From the NCBI GenBank assembly GCA_038110535.1, contig JAYNJW010000002.1, forward strand, positions 1 to 64,000: a stretch of DNA of 64,000 nt, written 5' to 3'. Source of the stretch: Chordibacter sp038110535 (GTDB taxonomy: Bacteria > Verrucomicrobiota > Verrucomicrobiia > Opitutales > Seribacteraceae). The notes below the pieces were generated by a model that did no database searches, was not told the DNA's origin, and was given only the letters and a program-made list of their open reading frames with translations. A program made the translations under genes and the position numbers. How positions within the stretch are numbered: position 1 is the first letter of the stretch; each line of letters starts with the position of its first letter. This document shows, in pieces, positions 7,685-17,492 of this stretch.

Positions 7685-9553
7685 ATGAAAAATCTTATTG
7701 GCCTTCTTTTATTTATGCATCTTGGTCTGTGTTTGCTTGGGCAGTCTGAACGCCCGGCCAAGCCTAATGTCCTGCTGATGTTGGTGGATGATCTGGGCTG
7801 GCAGGATGTGATCTGTTACGATGTGGATGATCCGGCTCCCTACGAGACCCCCAATCTTGATAAACTGGCCCAAAGAGGGGTTCTTTTTACAAATGGATAT
7901 TCCCCATCGCCGGTATGTAGCCCGAGTAGGTGTGCGATCATGAGCGGGAAACATCCTGCCCGGACTATGAGTACAACCGTGGCATCGGGTAAGCCGCCCA
8001 TGCCTCATCATCCACAAAATTCTTTCATCTCGCCTTGGTGTCGGGGAGGGATGGATACAAAAAATATAACGATTGCAGAGGCTCTCAAATCAAATGGATA
8101 TAAAACCGGGCATGTCGGGAAATGGCATATCGCGATTAATCACTATGCTTTTCCCCAGCCAGTGGATGAGGGCTTTGACTTTTCCAGTCACTATCATGGG
8201 AATTCTCAGGCAAGAGGGGTGCAAAATGGTATGCCCAACCGCTTGCAAGGGTTTGCCACGAAGAAGGAGAATGATCCTTATCGTCTCGATGAAAACGGAT
8301 ATCCACGGGATCATGTGACAGAAGAGGCCCTGCGTTTCCTCTCTGAAAACAAAAAGAATCCAATGTTTCTATATTATGCCAGCTGGTTGGTTCACACGCC
8401 CATTCAGACCAGAAGTAAGCTGCTGCTGGAAAAATACTGTGAAAAACTGGGAGTGGACTATCCTGATGATCCCAAAGGCTGGACACTCGAGGGGCAACGA
8501 AACCCGTACTATTGCGCAATGGTGGAAACGCTCGATTATTATGTGGGCAAAGTAATCGGATATTTGCAGGAAACCGAAGACCCCAGATGGCCTGGTCATA
8601 AATTGATCGAAAATACCTATGTTATTTTTAGCTCAGATAACGGAGGTATGGAGGGGTATTCCAATATCGTGTTTACCGACAATTATCCATTGGATGAGGG
8701 TAAGATTCATGTGCGCGAGGGAGGCATCCGGGTACCATTTCTTGTTTCCGGCCCGGAAATTGATGGTGGGGTAAGAAGTGAGGTGGTAGTAAACGGGCTC
8801 GATTTTTATCCTACTATCCTCGGTTGGACCGGTACACCTAACTCCGCCAAGCAAATCCTCGACGGATGTGATTTAGGAGCTTTGCTTAAAGAGAATCCAA
8901 CGGATGCGGGAAAAGTTTTGGAGGTGAGAACAAAAAGAACCAGAGAGTCGATGTTCTGGCATTTCCCCAATGGCTACTGTCAGCAATCCGCCCACCTGAA
9001 AAATGGATATAAACTAATTTATAACCATCCTTATGAGAGGCAAAGAGTAGAGCTTTATCAATTATATGATGCTTCAGGCAGGCGGGTTGACTGGGAAGAA
9101 GCTAAGGATCTCAGCAAAGAGAGACCAGAAATCGCGGAATCGATGAAAAAGGAACTTCTTGCCTTTTTGAAGAGTATGAATGCAGGGATGACCAACTACA
9201 ATCCAGGTTGTACGAAAGTAAAAATGCCGGGTGCGGGAAAATTTGTATCGGTGATTGATCAACAAAGAACCAACCGTAGGGTTCGTCTGAGATATCAGGA
9301 AAACGGGGCTAAATTGGTTAGTGCCCGTTTGATTTACTCCTTAAATGGGGATAGCCAGGACAGTGAGTGGTTCCCTCTCGATGCGAAAATTATTCCCGCA
9401 CATGGCAAGAATTCCGCCAAAGTGGAGGCGACTCTTCCACCCAAGACGACCCATTATGTTTACAACTTGGTAGATGAAAATAATTTCATGGTTTGCTATC
9501 CAAAACTAAATAAGCAGGATTTCGGTGGTAGTGCCCTGAAAGTGATCAAGTAA
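7685..9553 (+). CDS. Secreted formylglycine-dependent sulfatase (arylsulfatase family)
   Basis: Hydrolyses sulfate esters, probably on a sulfated polysaccharide. 622 residues with a signal peptide (MKNLIGLLLFMHLGLCLLG). Metal ligands DD at 35-36 in LMLVDDLGWQD, the C-x-P-S-R maturation motif at 78-82 (C78, the residue oxidised to formylglycine), GKWH at 145-148 and the metal pair D318-N319 in SSDNGG are all present, so it should be active. C78 needs a maturating enzyme (FGE or anSME) that is not in this window. The C-terminal 100 residues form the usual small beta subdomain. It follows the glycoside-hydrolase-like gene after 2 bp and converges on the potassium channel gene. Confidence 0.95.
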   Translation: MKNLIGLLLFMHLGLCLLGQSERPAKPNVLLMLVDDLGWQDVICYDVDDPAPYETPNLDKLAQRGVLFTNGYSPSPVCSPSRCAIMSGKHPARTMSTTVASGKPPMPHHPQNSFISPWCRGGMDTKNITIAEALKSNGYKTGHVGKWHIAINHYAFPQPVDEGFDFSSHYHGNSQARGVQNGMPNRLQGFATKKENDPYRLDENGYPRDHVTEEALRFLSENKKNPMFLYYASWLVHTPIQTRSKLLLEKYCEKLGVDYPDDPKGWTLEGQRNPYYCAMVETLDYYVGKVIGYLQETEDPRWPGHKLIENTYVIFSSDNGGMEGYSNIVFTDNYPLDEGKIHVREGGIRVPFLVSGPEIDGGVRSEVVVNGLDFYPTILGWTGTPNSAKQILDGCDLGALLKENPTDAGKVLEVRTKRTRESMFWHFPNGYCQQSAHLKNGYKLIYNHPYERQRVELYQLYDASGRRVDWEEAKDLSKERPEIAESMKKELLAFLKSMNAGMTNYNPGCTKVKMPGAGKFVSVIDQQRTNRRVRLRYQENGAKLVSARLIYSLNGDSQDSEWFPLDAKIIPAHGKNSAKVEATLPPKTTHYVYNLVDENNFMVCYPKLNKQDFGGSALKVIK

Positions 9554-9591
9554 GATCTTATCAACCTCCCGACATTAGGGCGAGAATCTGG

Positions 9592-11286
9592 TCAGGACCG
9601 GAACCTGGACTCAAAGGATTTTTCCGATGCTTCGCTACCAATCAGGATAATTTCCCCATTCTCACAGAACTTGTCGTCTGGGGAAGGAGTGATGATCGTA
9701 CCAGCATCTCCTTTGATGGCCACGATACTACAGCCGGTTTTTTCGCGGATTTTGGAATCCTTAACAGATACACCAGCGAGTGATTTCGGGGTCTTTACAC
9801 TGAACACATCCAGTCCCTCTGTGATCATGAGAATTTCCGCACGGTTGAGCAGGTTGAATATGGTGTTTGCTCCCATCCAGTCCTGAGACATCACAAAGTC
9901 TGCACCTGCCCGGTGGAGGGGGTCCACATTGCGGTGGAGAAATGCCCGGCTGACGATCTGAATATCGGGCCGCAATTTCCGGCAGTAAATGGTGAGGTAC
10001 ATATTACTCTCATCATTGTGACTGGTGATTACCACCGCGGGTGCCTTGTTAATTCCCGCCCGATCCAGTACCGCTTTTTCAGAAGCATCCCCGAGAATGG
10101 AATTATCCACCATCCCAGCTTTCTTTTGATCCGTCTCAATAACCCGGTAAGGAACATTCATTTCGTGGAGGGTTTTGGCGGTTTCCCTTCCCACACGCCC
10201 AGCACCTATAATAATGACCGGAGCGGTATTGGAGCTGAAGTTACGAAAATCATGATCATATTTATGGAAACTTTCCTGAGTGCCCGCGAGCAAGAGCACG
10301 GTGTGATTGTTAAGCATGGTGCCTGGTTCGGGGGTTTCAAAATTTCCCCGCTCCCATATACCGACCACATTGACTCCGTATTCTTCCCGCAGAGTGGTTT
10401 CGTGGAGTTGTTTGCCAACCAGGGGAGTGCCGTGAACTGTGGCCTCCGCGATTAAGACCTCCCCAAAGGATCCGATTACATGAGTATTGTTGTCGGTACA
10501 GGATATCCTGCGGGCTAGGAAGCTACCCATTTGTTTGGCTATACGAATAACATGATTGGCTCCGGCCAGTTCGATAATATCCTCCGAGCTTGCATTGTTA
10601 CAGGTTCCGACAATCGGCAAGTTGGGGGCCGCGTCGCGTGCCCGAAAGGCGACATTCACATTGCGGATATCATCATCCGTGGCCACGACCATGGCTGCAT
10701 TTTTAATGCCGGCCGATTCAAAAGTTTCCGGATCCTCAACCGATCCATACATCACCGGTATACCTATATCATGATATTTTTGAGCCTCCTTTAATTTATC
10801 GACCACCAGGACGAACGGATATCCAAATTGGGTGAGTTTCTCCATGAGTGCATGGCTGATGGAGTCATAATGAGTCAGAATAACATGCTTTTGTTCGCCC
10901 GGTTCATACTTCTTGGGGACTCTGGCCCCCGATTGATACTCCACGAATGGCTTATAGAGAAACTCCATGAAAGCAAACGGCAGTACAATGAAGAGGTAAA
11001 AGACCCCAGTAAACATCACTGCCATTGAAAAGAGGCGACCAGTGTTTCCGGAAAAGGTAATATCCCCATACCCCAGAGTGGACATGGTGGTAAGGACCCA
11101 GTAAAACGATTCCACCCAACCAATGTATGCCCCATTACGCTCCTCTCCCATGAAGTTGCGGTACAAATTCATGTAGATGATGACAAAGAGGGTAAGGACC
11201 ACAAAAAAGCGGAAGAGACGAGTGGCGTTTTTGCGCCGGTTGCGTTCCCTGAAGGTCGAGGGCATGAAATGGATGGAATCTTTCAT
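9592..11286 (-). CDS. Two-RCK potassium channel (Kch/MthK type)
   Basis: Inner-membrane K+ channel of 564 residues. TM1 is about residues 23-46, the pore helix and selectivity filter TLGYGD at 70-75, TM2 about 85-110. Two cytoplasmic RCK (TrkA-N plus TrkA-C) units follow. The second has an intact nucleotide-binding glycine motif GAGRVG (361-366); at the matching place the first reads LTHYDSISHAL and lacks the glycines, so only the second is likely to bind nucleotide. ATG at 11286 is chosen over 11358 because it has GGAAG 7 nt upstream; the longer form would add 24 residues reaching toward the divergent gene. It stands alone between two plus-strand genes. Confidence 0.95.
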   Translation of the reverse strand: MKDSIHFMPSTFRERNRRKNATRLFRFFVVLTLFVIIYMNLYRNFMGEERNGAYIGWVESFYWVLTTMSTLGYGDITFSGNTGRLFSMAVMFTGVFYLFIVLPFAFMEFLYKPFVEYQSGARVPKKYEPGEQKHVILTHYDSISHALMEKLTQFGYPFVLVVDKLKEAQKYHDIGIPVMYGSVEDPETFESAGIKNAAMVVATDDDIRNVNVAFRARDAAPNLPIVGTCNNASSEDIIELAGANHVIRIAKQMGSFLARRISCTDNNTHVIGSFGEVLIAEATVHGTPLVGKQLHETTLREEYGVNVVGIWERGNFETPEPGTMLNNHTVLLLAGTQESFHKYDHDFRNFSSNTAPVIIIGAGRVGRETAKTLHEMNVPYRVIETDQKKAGMVDNSILGDASEKAVLDRAGINKAPAVVITSHNDESNMYLTIYCRKLRPDIQIVSRAFLHRNVDPLHRAGADFVMSQDWMGANTIFNLLNRAEILMITEGLDVFSVKTPKSLAGVSVKDSKIREKTGCSIVAIKGDAGTIITPSPDDKFCENGEIILIGSEASEKSFESRFRS

Positions 11287-11293
11287 GACTGTA

Positions 11294-11298
11294 CTTCC
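11294..11298 (-). promoter_or_regulatory. Shine-Dalgarno deciding the potassium channel start
   Basis: Complementary GGAAG with a 7-nt spacer to ATG at 11286. It argues against the in-frame ATG at 11358. Confidence 0.6.
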
Positions 11299-11378
11299 AT
11301 TCCATAGATGGATTGTGAGCAGGGTGCGAGAATGTTTTGCGCCCAATGGCTGAACCATCCGAATAAGTTGGTTTCGGG

Positions 11379-12797
11379 TTGAAGAACAGCCCGGAATCGA
11401 AGAATGCTTGTGCGGTGAAAATTTTCTTGTGCCTTCTCCTGCCCGTATTGGGCATATTTCCGCTCTGGGCAGAGGAACGATTGGTCCAATTTTCCGAACC
11501 CAAGCCCTTGTCCGCCCAAGCTGTTACTTCGGACTGGCCCCGGTTTAACGGTCCAGGAGATGATGCCAGGTCCATAGAGTCTCCCTTGGTCGATGACTGG
11601 CCCGCTGGCGGTCCCCGCTTGCTGTGGTCGCTCGAAAAGGGGGATGGGTATGCTTCTCCAGCGGTCTCCGGCGAGATGATGGTTCTTTTCCATCGCAGGA
11701 ATGGCCAGGAAGTGGTGGAGGCCCGAAATGCCCGCTCCGGTAATAGGGTATGGAAATTTTCCTATCCAGTGGAATACCAAGACCGTTATGGATATTCGCC
11801 CGGTCCACGGGCAAGTCCGGTGATCAGTGATGGGTTGGTCTATGTGCATGGGGTGACTGCCTGGCTGACTTGCTTGGAACTCAAATCGGGAAAGTTGGTG
11901 TGGCAACGTGATTTGACCAAGGAATATGAGGTGCCCCGCTATTTCTTTGGCAAGGGATCCAATCCGATCATTTCCGGCGATGTGGTAATTCTTAACCTAG
12001 GCGGTGGTGAGGGGCAATGCATGGCTGGATTTGATCGTAAGAACGGTAAGACACTCTGGATACTCCAAGATGAGTGGGGGGCGAGCTATTCTTCGCCGAC
12101 TTTGGCACGGATGCATGATCGGACCGTTTGTCTGGCCCTGACCGGAGGAGAGAGCAAGCCGGCCACTGGTGGATTATTGGTATTCGAACCGGGAAATGGG
12201 GAACGACTGGTCCGTTTTCCTTGGCGTTCGCGGAAGTATGAGTCGGCCACTGCTTGCCCGCCGATCCATTTGGGGAATGGATATGTGTTTTTATCAGAGT
12301 GTTATGACAAAGGGTCCGTGGTTTTGAAATTAGCCAAAGATTTTTCACACGAGGTAATCTGGGAAAATCCAAAGATTGGGATTCATTGGATGACCCCAGT
12401 GGAAAAGGACGGATATTTGTATGGGGTATCGGGAAGACATCAACAGGGAGCAGAAGTTTTTTGCCTGGAATGGAAATCCGGAAAAATAATGTGGAAAGAG
12501 CCCATTGGGTGGCAGGCTGAAATTGGGGGCCGGTCCATCAATTTACAACTTTTCCGGGCGAGCCTGCTGTTGGCAGAGGACCGGTTTTTATGCCTGTCTG
12601 AATTTGGTTCTTTGGTCCGGGCTCAATTTTCTCCGGAGGGCTGGAGGATTGAGCAGCGTGCCCAACTCTTTTTTGCTCCCGAGACATGGACATTGCCTGC
12701 CTTGAGCCACGGGTTGCTCTATGTTATGCAAAATGATACGGACCGCATAAGCGGATTGCCCAGTCGTTTGCTCTGCTATGATTTGAGGGGAAAATGA
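11379..12797 (+). CDS. Exported PQQ-like beta-propeller repeat protein
   Basis: About 472 residues with a signal peptide (hydrophobic core KIFLCLLLPVLGIFPLWA). The mature protein repeats beta-propeller blades with the pattern 'G..Y......L.C.....G...W', for example TCLELKSGKLVW and FDRKNGKTLWIL, as in PQQ-dehydrogenase-like and BamB-like proteins common in Verrucomicrobia and Planctomycetes. It begins with the family motif DWPRFNGPGDDA near residue 52. No catalytic residue can be assigned, so an enzymatic role is uncertain. The frame has no ATG start: TTG at 11379, or GTG at 11415, which also gives a perfect signal peptide. It overlaps priA by ATGA. Confidence 0.88.
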   Translation: MKNSPESKNACAVKIFLCLLLPVLGIFPLWAEERLVQFSEPKPLSAQAVTSDWPRFNGPGDDARSIESPLVDDWPAGGPRLLWSLEKGDGYASPAVSGEMMVLFHRRNGQEVVEARNARSGNRVWKFSYPVEYQDRYGYSPGPRASPVISDGLVYVHGVTAWLTCLELKSGKLVWQRDLTKEYEVPRYFFGKGSNPIISGDVVILNLGGGEGQCMAGFDRKNGKTLWILQDEWGASYSSPTLARMHDRTVCLALTGGESKPATGGLLVFEPGNGERLVRFPWRSRKYESATACPPIHLGNGYVFLSECYDKGSVVLKLAKDFSHEVIWENPKIGIHWMTPVEKDGYLYGVSGRHQQGAEVFCLEWKSGKIMWKEPIGWQAEIGGRSINLQLFRASLLLAEDRFLCLSEFGSLVRAQFSPEGWRIEQRAQLFFAPETWTLPALSHGLLYVMQNDTDRISGLPSRLLCYDLRGK

Positions 12798-15055
12798 AGA
12801 CTGGTTCAAGCAAACCAAATATGGTCGAGGTTTTGCCTCTGGGTGGTTTTGATCATCCGCTGACTTACGGGGTTACTGCCGCTTTGTACGATGGTATGAT
12901 GGTCGGATCATTAGTTCGGATTCCGCTGGGGGTTCGCCGGGTCATCGGAGTGGTTTCCTCCCTCTGTCCAGAACATCGTCCTTCGGGAGAAAAACTTCGA
13001 TTTGTTTCCTCCCTGGTACAGCCAGAACCTGTTCTAAGTGAGGAATTGGTAAGATTGGCAAAATGGGTATCCTCTTATTATGCATGCTCGCTGGAAGTTA
13101 CCCTGGGGGCAATGATTCCTGCCTCTGTTCGAGACGGGATGCATGCCAAGACCCGAAGGATGATCGAAGCCATTCCGGTGACGGAGGAAGAGGTGGTCAG
13201 TCTATTGGGCCGTTCACCCAAGCAAAAACAAGCCTATGCTAGGCTTAAAGAAATTCCTGGCAAATCCGTGGATGCGGTTGCGTGGGAAAAAAAATGGAAA
13301 ATTTCTCCGACAGTTATCGGCGGACTGGTTCGCAAGGGTTTGGTCAAACAATCGATTGCTGAGATCGAGCGAGAAGCCTATGCCGATCAATGGAGCGAGT
13401 ATTCGGAAGAAAGGATTGAATCTCTAACGGAATTGACCGAGGAACAAAAACAGGCCAAGCAAGAAATTTTTGAAGATTTGAAAAGCGGCCAATTTCATGC
13501 CCGCATATTGCAGGGCGTTACCGGTTCGGGGAAGACTGAGGTGTACTGCCAGGCAATGGAAAAAGTGCTGGCACAAAAGGGTGGGGTCTTGTTTTTGGTT
13601 CCCGAAGTTGCCTTAGCTCCCCAGACGGTTGACCGTTTACGGGCCAGGTTTGGGAAAAAGGGAGAACAGGTGGTGGTTTGGCATAGTCATCTCTCGGCGG
13701 GTGAACGATTGGATGCGTGGAGGAAACTGGTTCAGGGAAAGGCTAGAATCGTGGTTGGTGCACGTTCAGCGGTTTTTGCGCCCGTTCAAAATTTACGTCT
13801 ACTGGTAGTGGATGAAGAGCATGAACCAGCTTACAAGCAGGAAGAAGCACCGCGCTATCATGGGCGCGATGTGGCGGTCTATCGTGCGTACCTGAACCAG
13901 GCCGTCTGCCTGTTGGGTTCGGCCACGCCTTCGCTCGAAACCGCCCGTAATGTGGCATGCAAAAAGTATAAAAAGTCGACCCTTACTCAAAGAATTGATG
14001 GCCGGGAACTACCGCTCGTTCACCTAGTTGATATGCGCCGGGAAGTTCTGAAACAAAAAGCACCTCCTATTCTTTCCCAGCCACTAATCGAAGCACTCAG
14101 GCAACGCTATCAAGACCGTGAACAAAGCATCCTCTTCTTAAATCGAAGAGGGTTTAATACCACTATGTTTTGTACGGAGTGTGGACAGGTTGAGCAGTGC
14201 CGTGATTGCAGCATTGCTATGACCTATCATCGGACGGATCATTACCTACATTGCCATCTGTGCGGTTTCCGTAAGCCTGCTCCTCGATTCTGTGGGAATT
14301 GTCAGTCGGTGAATATCCGCAAGAAAGGTCATGGAACCCAGCGAATCGAGGATGTGGTAGAGGCGGTTCTTCCCAGACGGGCACGTGTGGTCCGGGTGGA
14401 TGCGGATGTGATGACAAAAAAAAATCTTTTTCGGGAGATTTTAAAAGATTTTCGTAAGGGTAAGATTGATGTACTTGTTGGCACCCAGATGATTGCCAAG
14501 GGGTTGGACTTTCCGGGTGTCACCCTCGTTGGAGTGGTCGATGCGGATCTGCCTCTGAGAATGGAGGACTTTCGGGCATCGGAGCGTGCCTTCCAAATAC
14601 TGGTACAAGTGGCAGGACGGGCAGGAAGGGGAGACCGGGCTGGGGAGGTATTTGTGCAAACCTATGCTCCCCATGAAAGCTGTATTCAATTTTCCAGACG
14701 GGCGGAGCTGGATGCCTTTTTGGAAGAGGAATTGGCACTTCGGAAAGAATTAAATTATCCGCCTTACCGCCATCTTGTCCGCCATGTTTTCCGGGGGAGG
14801 GGAGAGGAAAAAACCCGTTTTTATGCGGAGCAATGGAAGAAACGGCTAGACCATTCAAACCTTAGGGATATCCAAATCAAAGGACCGGCTGCTACCCCCT
14901 TGGCCAAGATCAAAGGCTATTACCGATATCATTTATTTTACCTGACATCCTCGGTTCATCATTGTTTGTCACAGATCCAAAAAATTCGCCATGAATTTCC
15001 CATGGATAATGAAATTCTAGACATTCTTGATGTCGATGCCCATCAAGTTAGTTAG
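12794..15055 (+). CDS. priA: Primosomal protein N' (replication restart helicase PriA)
   Basis: 3'-5' DNA helicase that reloads the replisome at stalled forks. 753 residues, normal length. An N-terminal 3'-DNA-binding and winged-helix region (1-210) precedes helicase domain 1 with Walker A GVTGSGKT (241-248) and DEEH box (340-343). The two-zinc insertion has eight cysteines at 460, 463, 469, 472, 487, 490, 500 and 503, and helicase domain 2 contains GTQMIAKGLDFPGVTLV and QVAGRAGRG. The ATGA overlap with the propeller gene and GAGGGG just upstream suggest coupled translation. It converges with the next gene, 2 bp between stops. Confidence 0.98.
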   Translation: MKTGSSKPNMVEVLPLGGFDHPLTYGVTAALYDGMMVGSLVRIPLGVRRVIGVVSSLCPEHRPSGEKLRFVSSLVQPEPVLSEELVRLAKWVSSYYACSLEVTLGAMIPASVRDGMHAKTRRMIEAIPVTEEEVVSLLGRSPKQKQAYARLKEIPGKSVDAVAWEKKWKISPTVIGGLVRKGLVKQSIAEIEREAYADQWSEYSEERIESLTELTEEQKQAKQEIFEDLKSGQFHARILQGVTGSGKTEVYCQAMEKVLAQKGGVLFLVPEVALAPQTVDRLRARFGKKGEQVVVWHSHLSAGERLDAWRKLVQGKARIVVGARSAVFAPVQNLRLLVVDEEHEPAYKQEEAPRYHGRDVAVYRAYLNQAVCLLGSATPSLETARNVACKKYKKSTLTQRIDGRELPLVHLVDMRREVLKQKAPPILSQPLIEALRQRYQDREQSILFLNRRGFNTTMFCTECGQVEQCRDCSIAMTYHRTDHYLHCHLCGFRKPAPRFCGNCQSVNIRKKGHGTQRIEDVVEAVLPRRARVVRVDADVMTKKNLFREILKDFRKGKIDVLVGTQMIAKGLDFPGVTLVGVVDADLPLRMEDFRASERAFQILVQVAGRAGRGDRAGEVFVQTYAPHESCIQFSRRAELDAFLEEELALRKELNYPPYRHLVRHVFRGRGEEKTRFYAEQWKKRLDHSNLRDIQIKGPAATPLAKIKGYYRYHLFYLTSSVHHCLSQIQKIRHEFPMDNEILDILDVDAHQVS

Positions 15056-15057
15056 CT

Positions 15058-17028
15058 TTATTCCGGAAGGAATGAGCGAAGTTGTATATGGGAACGTATT
15101 CCGTGGGGGTGTTTACGGATGAGCAAGGCACCAGAGCCCGGTGGGATGGTCAGATCCTTAATCGGGGCATTCCCTCTTCCTAGTTTATTCCATCCACCGG
15201 GGTGTACCGTGATGGTCGGAGGATGGGTGTAGAATAAGCCACCGTGAATAATGTTAATGGACGATATGGTGCCATCAGTGCCAACTAGGGCCTGTGCCTG
15301 GGCACCGAAGCCCCCGCCTCCGGTTATGGATAATGCAAGAGTGCTATTTGCATCGTATCCGGCACCTTTATTACCCGTTGACCACACTGCCTCACCGGTA
15401 TCATAGAAATCCGCATAATTCTTGCATTCTTTCAGTTCAAAAGTGTTGGTCGTTACATTGGTGATTTCCCATTTTCCATTTACGGGTGATTCAATGATCA
15501 ACCCATCTCCAAGGTCTACCACCATTCCACTGGCATCGATTTGATCTTTGTTTTCATTGGTCAACCTGCCCAGTGCATCAGATATTGTAACCCAAAAGCC
15601 ATTTTTTAATAGATGATTCTCCGATGTGGTAACCACAACATTTCCAGATGGAGAATTTGAGATGGAGGTAATTTGTCCATTTACCATCGAGAAATCAGCT
15701 TGGGTGAGAGCACCACCAAAACCGGTACCTGCCCGGGCAGAAATTTTAGCATAATCAGTAATATGTAGGTTGGTCCCATCATGCCAATAGGTGGCCCATC
15801 CTGAGGAGTTGAGAATAAGGATATTATCCGCGATGTCTTGCTCTTCGTTTGCGAGCCAATGAGTTGCATTGATTTCACTGGATGAACTATCCGTGGTGAT
15901 TCGATCATTTCCTATAAGGTCCGAAATTTTAAGCTCTGTTGGATAAGGATTAGATACCAGCCTTGTCCGGTTGAATTCAGGTAAGTACCAGGAGGTAGTA
16001 AATTGAGGTGCCGTGCCAAAAATAGTAAGGGTTAGATTGGAGTCTGATCTTCTCGCGATAATTACGGATTGATCGGGTGCAATGCATTGATCTGAAGTTT
16101 TTTGAGTTGGTGAATAGACTAGTTTCCACTCCGTACCGTCATGAAAGTGAGGGACATAGTCAGAAGAATCTCTGTTCTGATGATGGGGTTCCTTGAGCAA
16201 ATAAACCCAGTCTGCCCGGCTGGCATTGGAATCAGCCTGGAGTTGGAGTTCCTCTGCAGAGTGGCCAAATAATGATCCGAGGGTCCATCCCTTGACAATT
16301 TCCACTACCATGCCCTGAGCAAAAACTTCATTTAGGGAAGGTACGCCATCCATGTTATCGTTGTCTGCGGAGTTGTTCAGTTCCACCACATGGTCAGAGT
16401 TGGCAATTATGGGAAAGTGGAAACCTGTATAATTGCAATCAGGGTCAGTTATTTTGAGATAGTGGGGGCCACCATCAATGGTAACTTTGGGGGCTTTGTT
16501 GTATCCTCTCCCTTTTGCGATAACGGAAATTGCCGAGAGGTTTTTGAGGTTGGTGTCATATAATGCCGCTGCGGTTGCCGACCGAAAAGTAGAAGCCCCC
16601 ACTTTTTCATCTGTAGGAGGAGTAAGGAAAATATTGGGTGTGTCCAAATAACCGGAACCTGAGTAGGTCAGATTGATTGCAGAAACAGAACCGTTTTCAT
16701 CCACTTCTGCAAACGCTCTCGCTTGAGAAGAATTGAGCACCCCCGCAGGAAGTGGACCAAGCAAGTTTGCCGGATTAGCAATATTGGGAGTCCGGTAAAA
16801 AGTGACATTATTTTCAGAAACTGATTTTACTGGTCCGCGGAAAATGGATGATTGCTTGACCCCGGGAGAGAAGATAGCAAAAGCAGGTGCCTCCACTGAA
16901 CCGGCTTTGAGTTGGACCGAGAGCACCCCCATGGATTCACTATGACTGCCACACCATAGCTTTGCCGGTACGAAAAACCAGATTAACCATGCGGTGGGAA
17001 AGTGCCGATTTTTAAAAAGTGAATCCAT
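15058..17028 (-). CDS. Exported TIGR02597-like protein with inserted repeats
   Basis: 656 residues, signal peptide at the N-terminus. The order MGVLSVQLKAG..., W.LGSLFG, HDGTEWKLVY, PDQSVIIARR, LTLTIFGTAP and WATYWHDGTN follows what I recall of TIGR02597, a paralogous verrucomicrobial family of unknown function; an HMM search would settle it. Extra segments interrupt it: three 'GxGY...P.I' motifs (GSGYLDTPNIF, GRGYNKAPKVTI, GGLFYTHPPTITV) and a phage-tail-like block with NGKWEITNVTTNTFEL. The same habit of internal insertion is seen in the giant gene upstream. Probably a surface or periplasmic protein; it may share a transcript with the rhodanese and the giant gene. Confidence 0.8.
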   Translation of the reverse strand: MDSLFKNRHFPTAWLIWFFVPAKLWCGSHSESMGVLSVQLKAGSVEAPAFAIFSPGVKQSSIFRGPVKSVSENNVTFYRTPNIANPANLLGPLPAGVLNSSQARAFAEVDENGSVSAINLTYSGSGYLDTPNIFLTPPTDEKVGASTFRSATAAALYDTNLKNLSAISVIAKGRGYNKAPKVTIDGGPHYLKITDPDCNYTGFHFPIIANSDHVVELNNSADNDNMDGVPSLNEVFAQGMVVEIVKGWTLGSLFGHSAEELQLQADSNASRADWVYLLKEPHHQNRDSSDYVPHFHDGTEWKLVYSPTQKTSDQCIAPDQSVIIARRSDSNLTLTIFGTAPQFTTSWYLPEFNRTRLVSNPYPTELKISDLIGNDRITTDSSSSEINATHWLANEEQDIADNILILNSSGWATYWHDGTNLHITDYAKISARAGTGFGGALTQADFSMVNGQITSISNSPSGNVVVTTSENHLLKNGFWVTISDALGRLTNENKDQIDASGMVVDLGDGLIIESPVNGKWEITNVTTNTFELKECKNYADFYDTGEAVWSTGNKGAGYDANSTLALSITGGGGFGAQAQALVGTDGTISSINIIHGGLFYTHPPTITVHPGGWNKLGRGNAPIKDLTIPPGSGALLIRKHPHGIRSHIQLRSFLPE

Positions 17029-17058
17029 GAGAGTGAAAATCTATCAAGCCAGAAATGC

Positions 17059-17445
17059 CTACTTCTTGTCTATTTTTTGCCCGGCCTTTTTCCATCCAGA
17101 AATTCCAGCCGATAAATGCTTCACATTGGTGTAACCAAGCTCTGCGGCAGCGTTGGCTCCTTTTAAATAAGCACGACAACTGGGTCCTCCACAATAGGCA
17201 ACCACGAGAGTGTCTTTCTTTTTGGGTAATAAATTTTGGAGGTCTTTCTTTTGAGCTGAAAAATCTATCGCTCCAGGTATGTGTCCGTTTGCAAAAGATT
17301 TGGGCCCGTTAACATCAATAACAGCGACTTTTTTCGATGAAATAGCCTTTTGTAAATCTTCCACAGAAATGTCAGGGAATGAGGCTCCATAAATACTGGC
17401 TGAAACAAATACAAGGCTGAGGGTGATGAGGATTTTGTTTATCAT
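17059..17445 (-). CDS. Exported single-domain rhodanese-like protein
   Basis: 128 residues: signal peptide (MINKILITLSLVFVSASIYGA) plus one rhodanese fold. Conserved elements are VIDVNGPKSFANGHIPGAI (44-61 region) and the active-site loop with C85 in VVAYCGGPSC followed by R91, then the closing GISGWKKAG. It could transfer sulfane sulfur or act in periplasmic thiol chemistry; no partner is evident. It lies 47 bp downstream of the giant gene and 30 bp upstream of the TIGR02597-like gene, same strand. Confidence 0.92.
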   Translation of the reverse strand: MINKILITLSLVFVSASIYGASFPDISVEDLQKAISSKKVAVIDVNGPKSFANGHIPGAIDFSAQKKDLQNLLPKKKDTLVVAYCGGPSCRAYLKGANAAAELGYTNVKHLSAGISGWKKAGQKIDKK

Positions 17446-17492
17446 AGGTTTATAATTTATGTTTAGTTGGTGGTTAGGAATGAATTGAGTTG

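Noticed and set aside
16440..17028. Phage origin for the TIGR02597-like gene because of phage-tail-like motifs
   Set aside because: There is a signal peptide, the rest resembles a chromosomal verrucomicrobial family, and no other phage gene is nearby.
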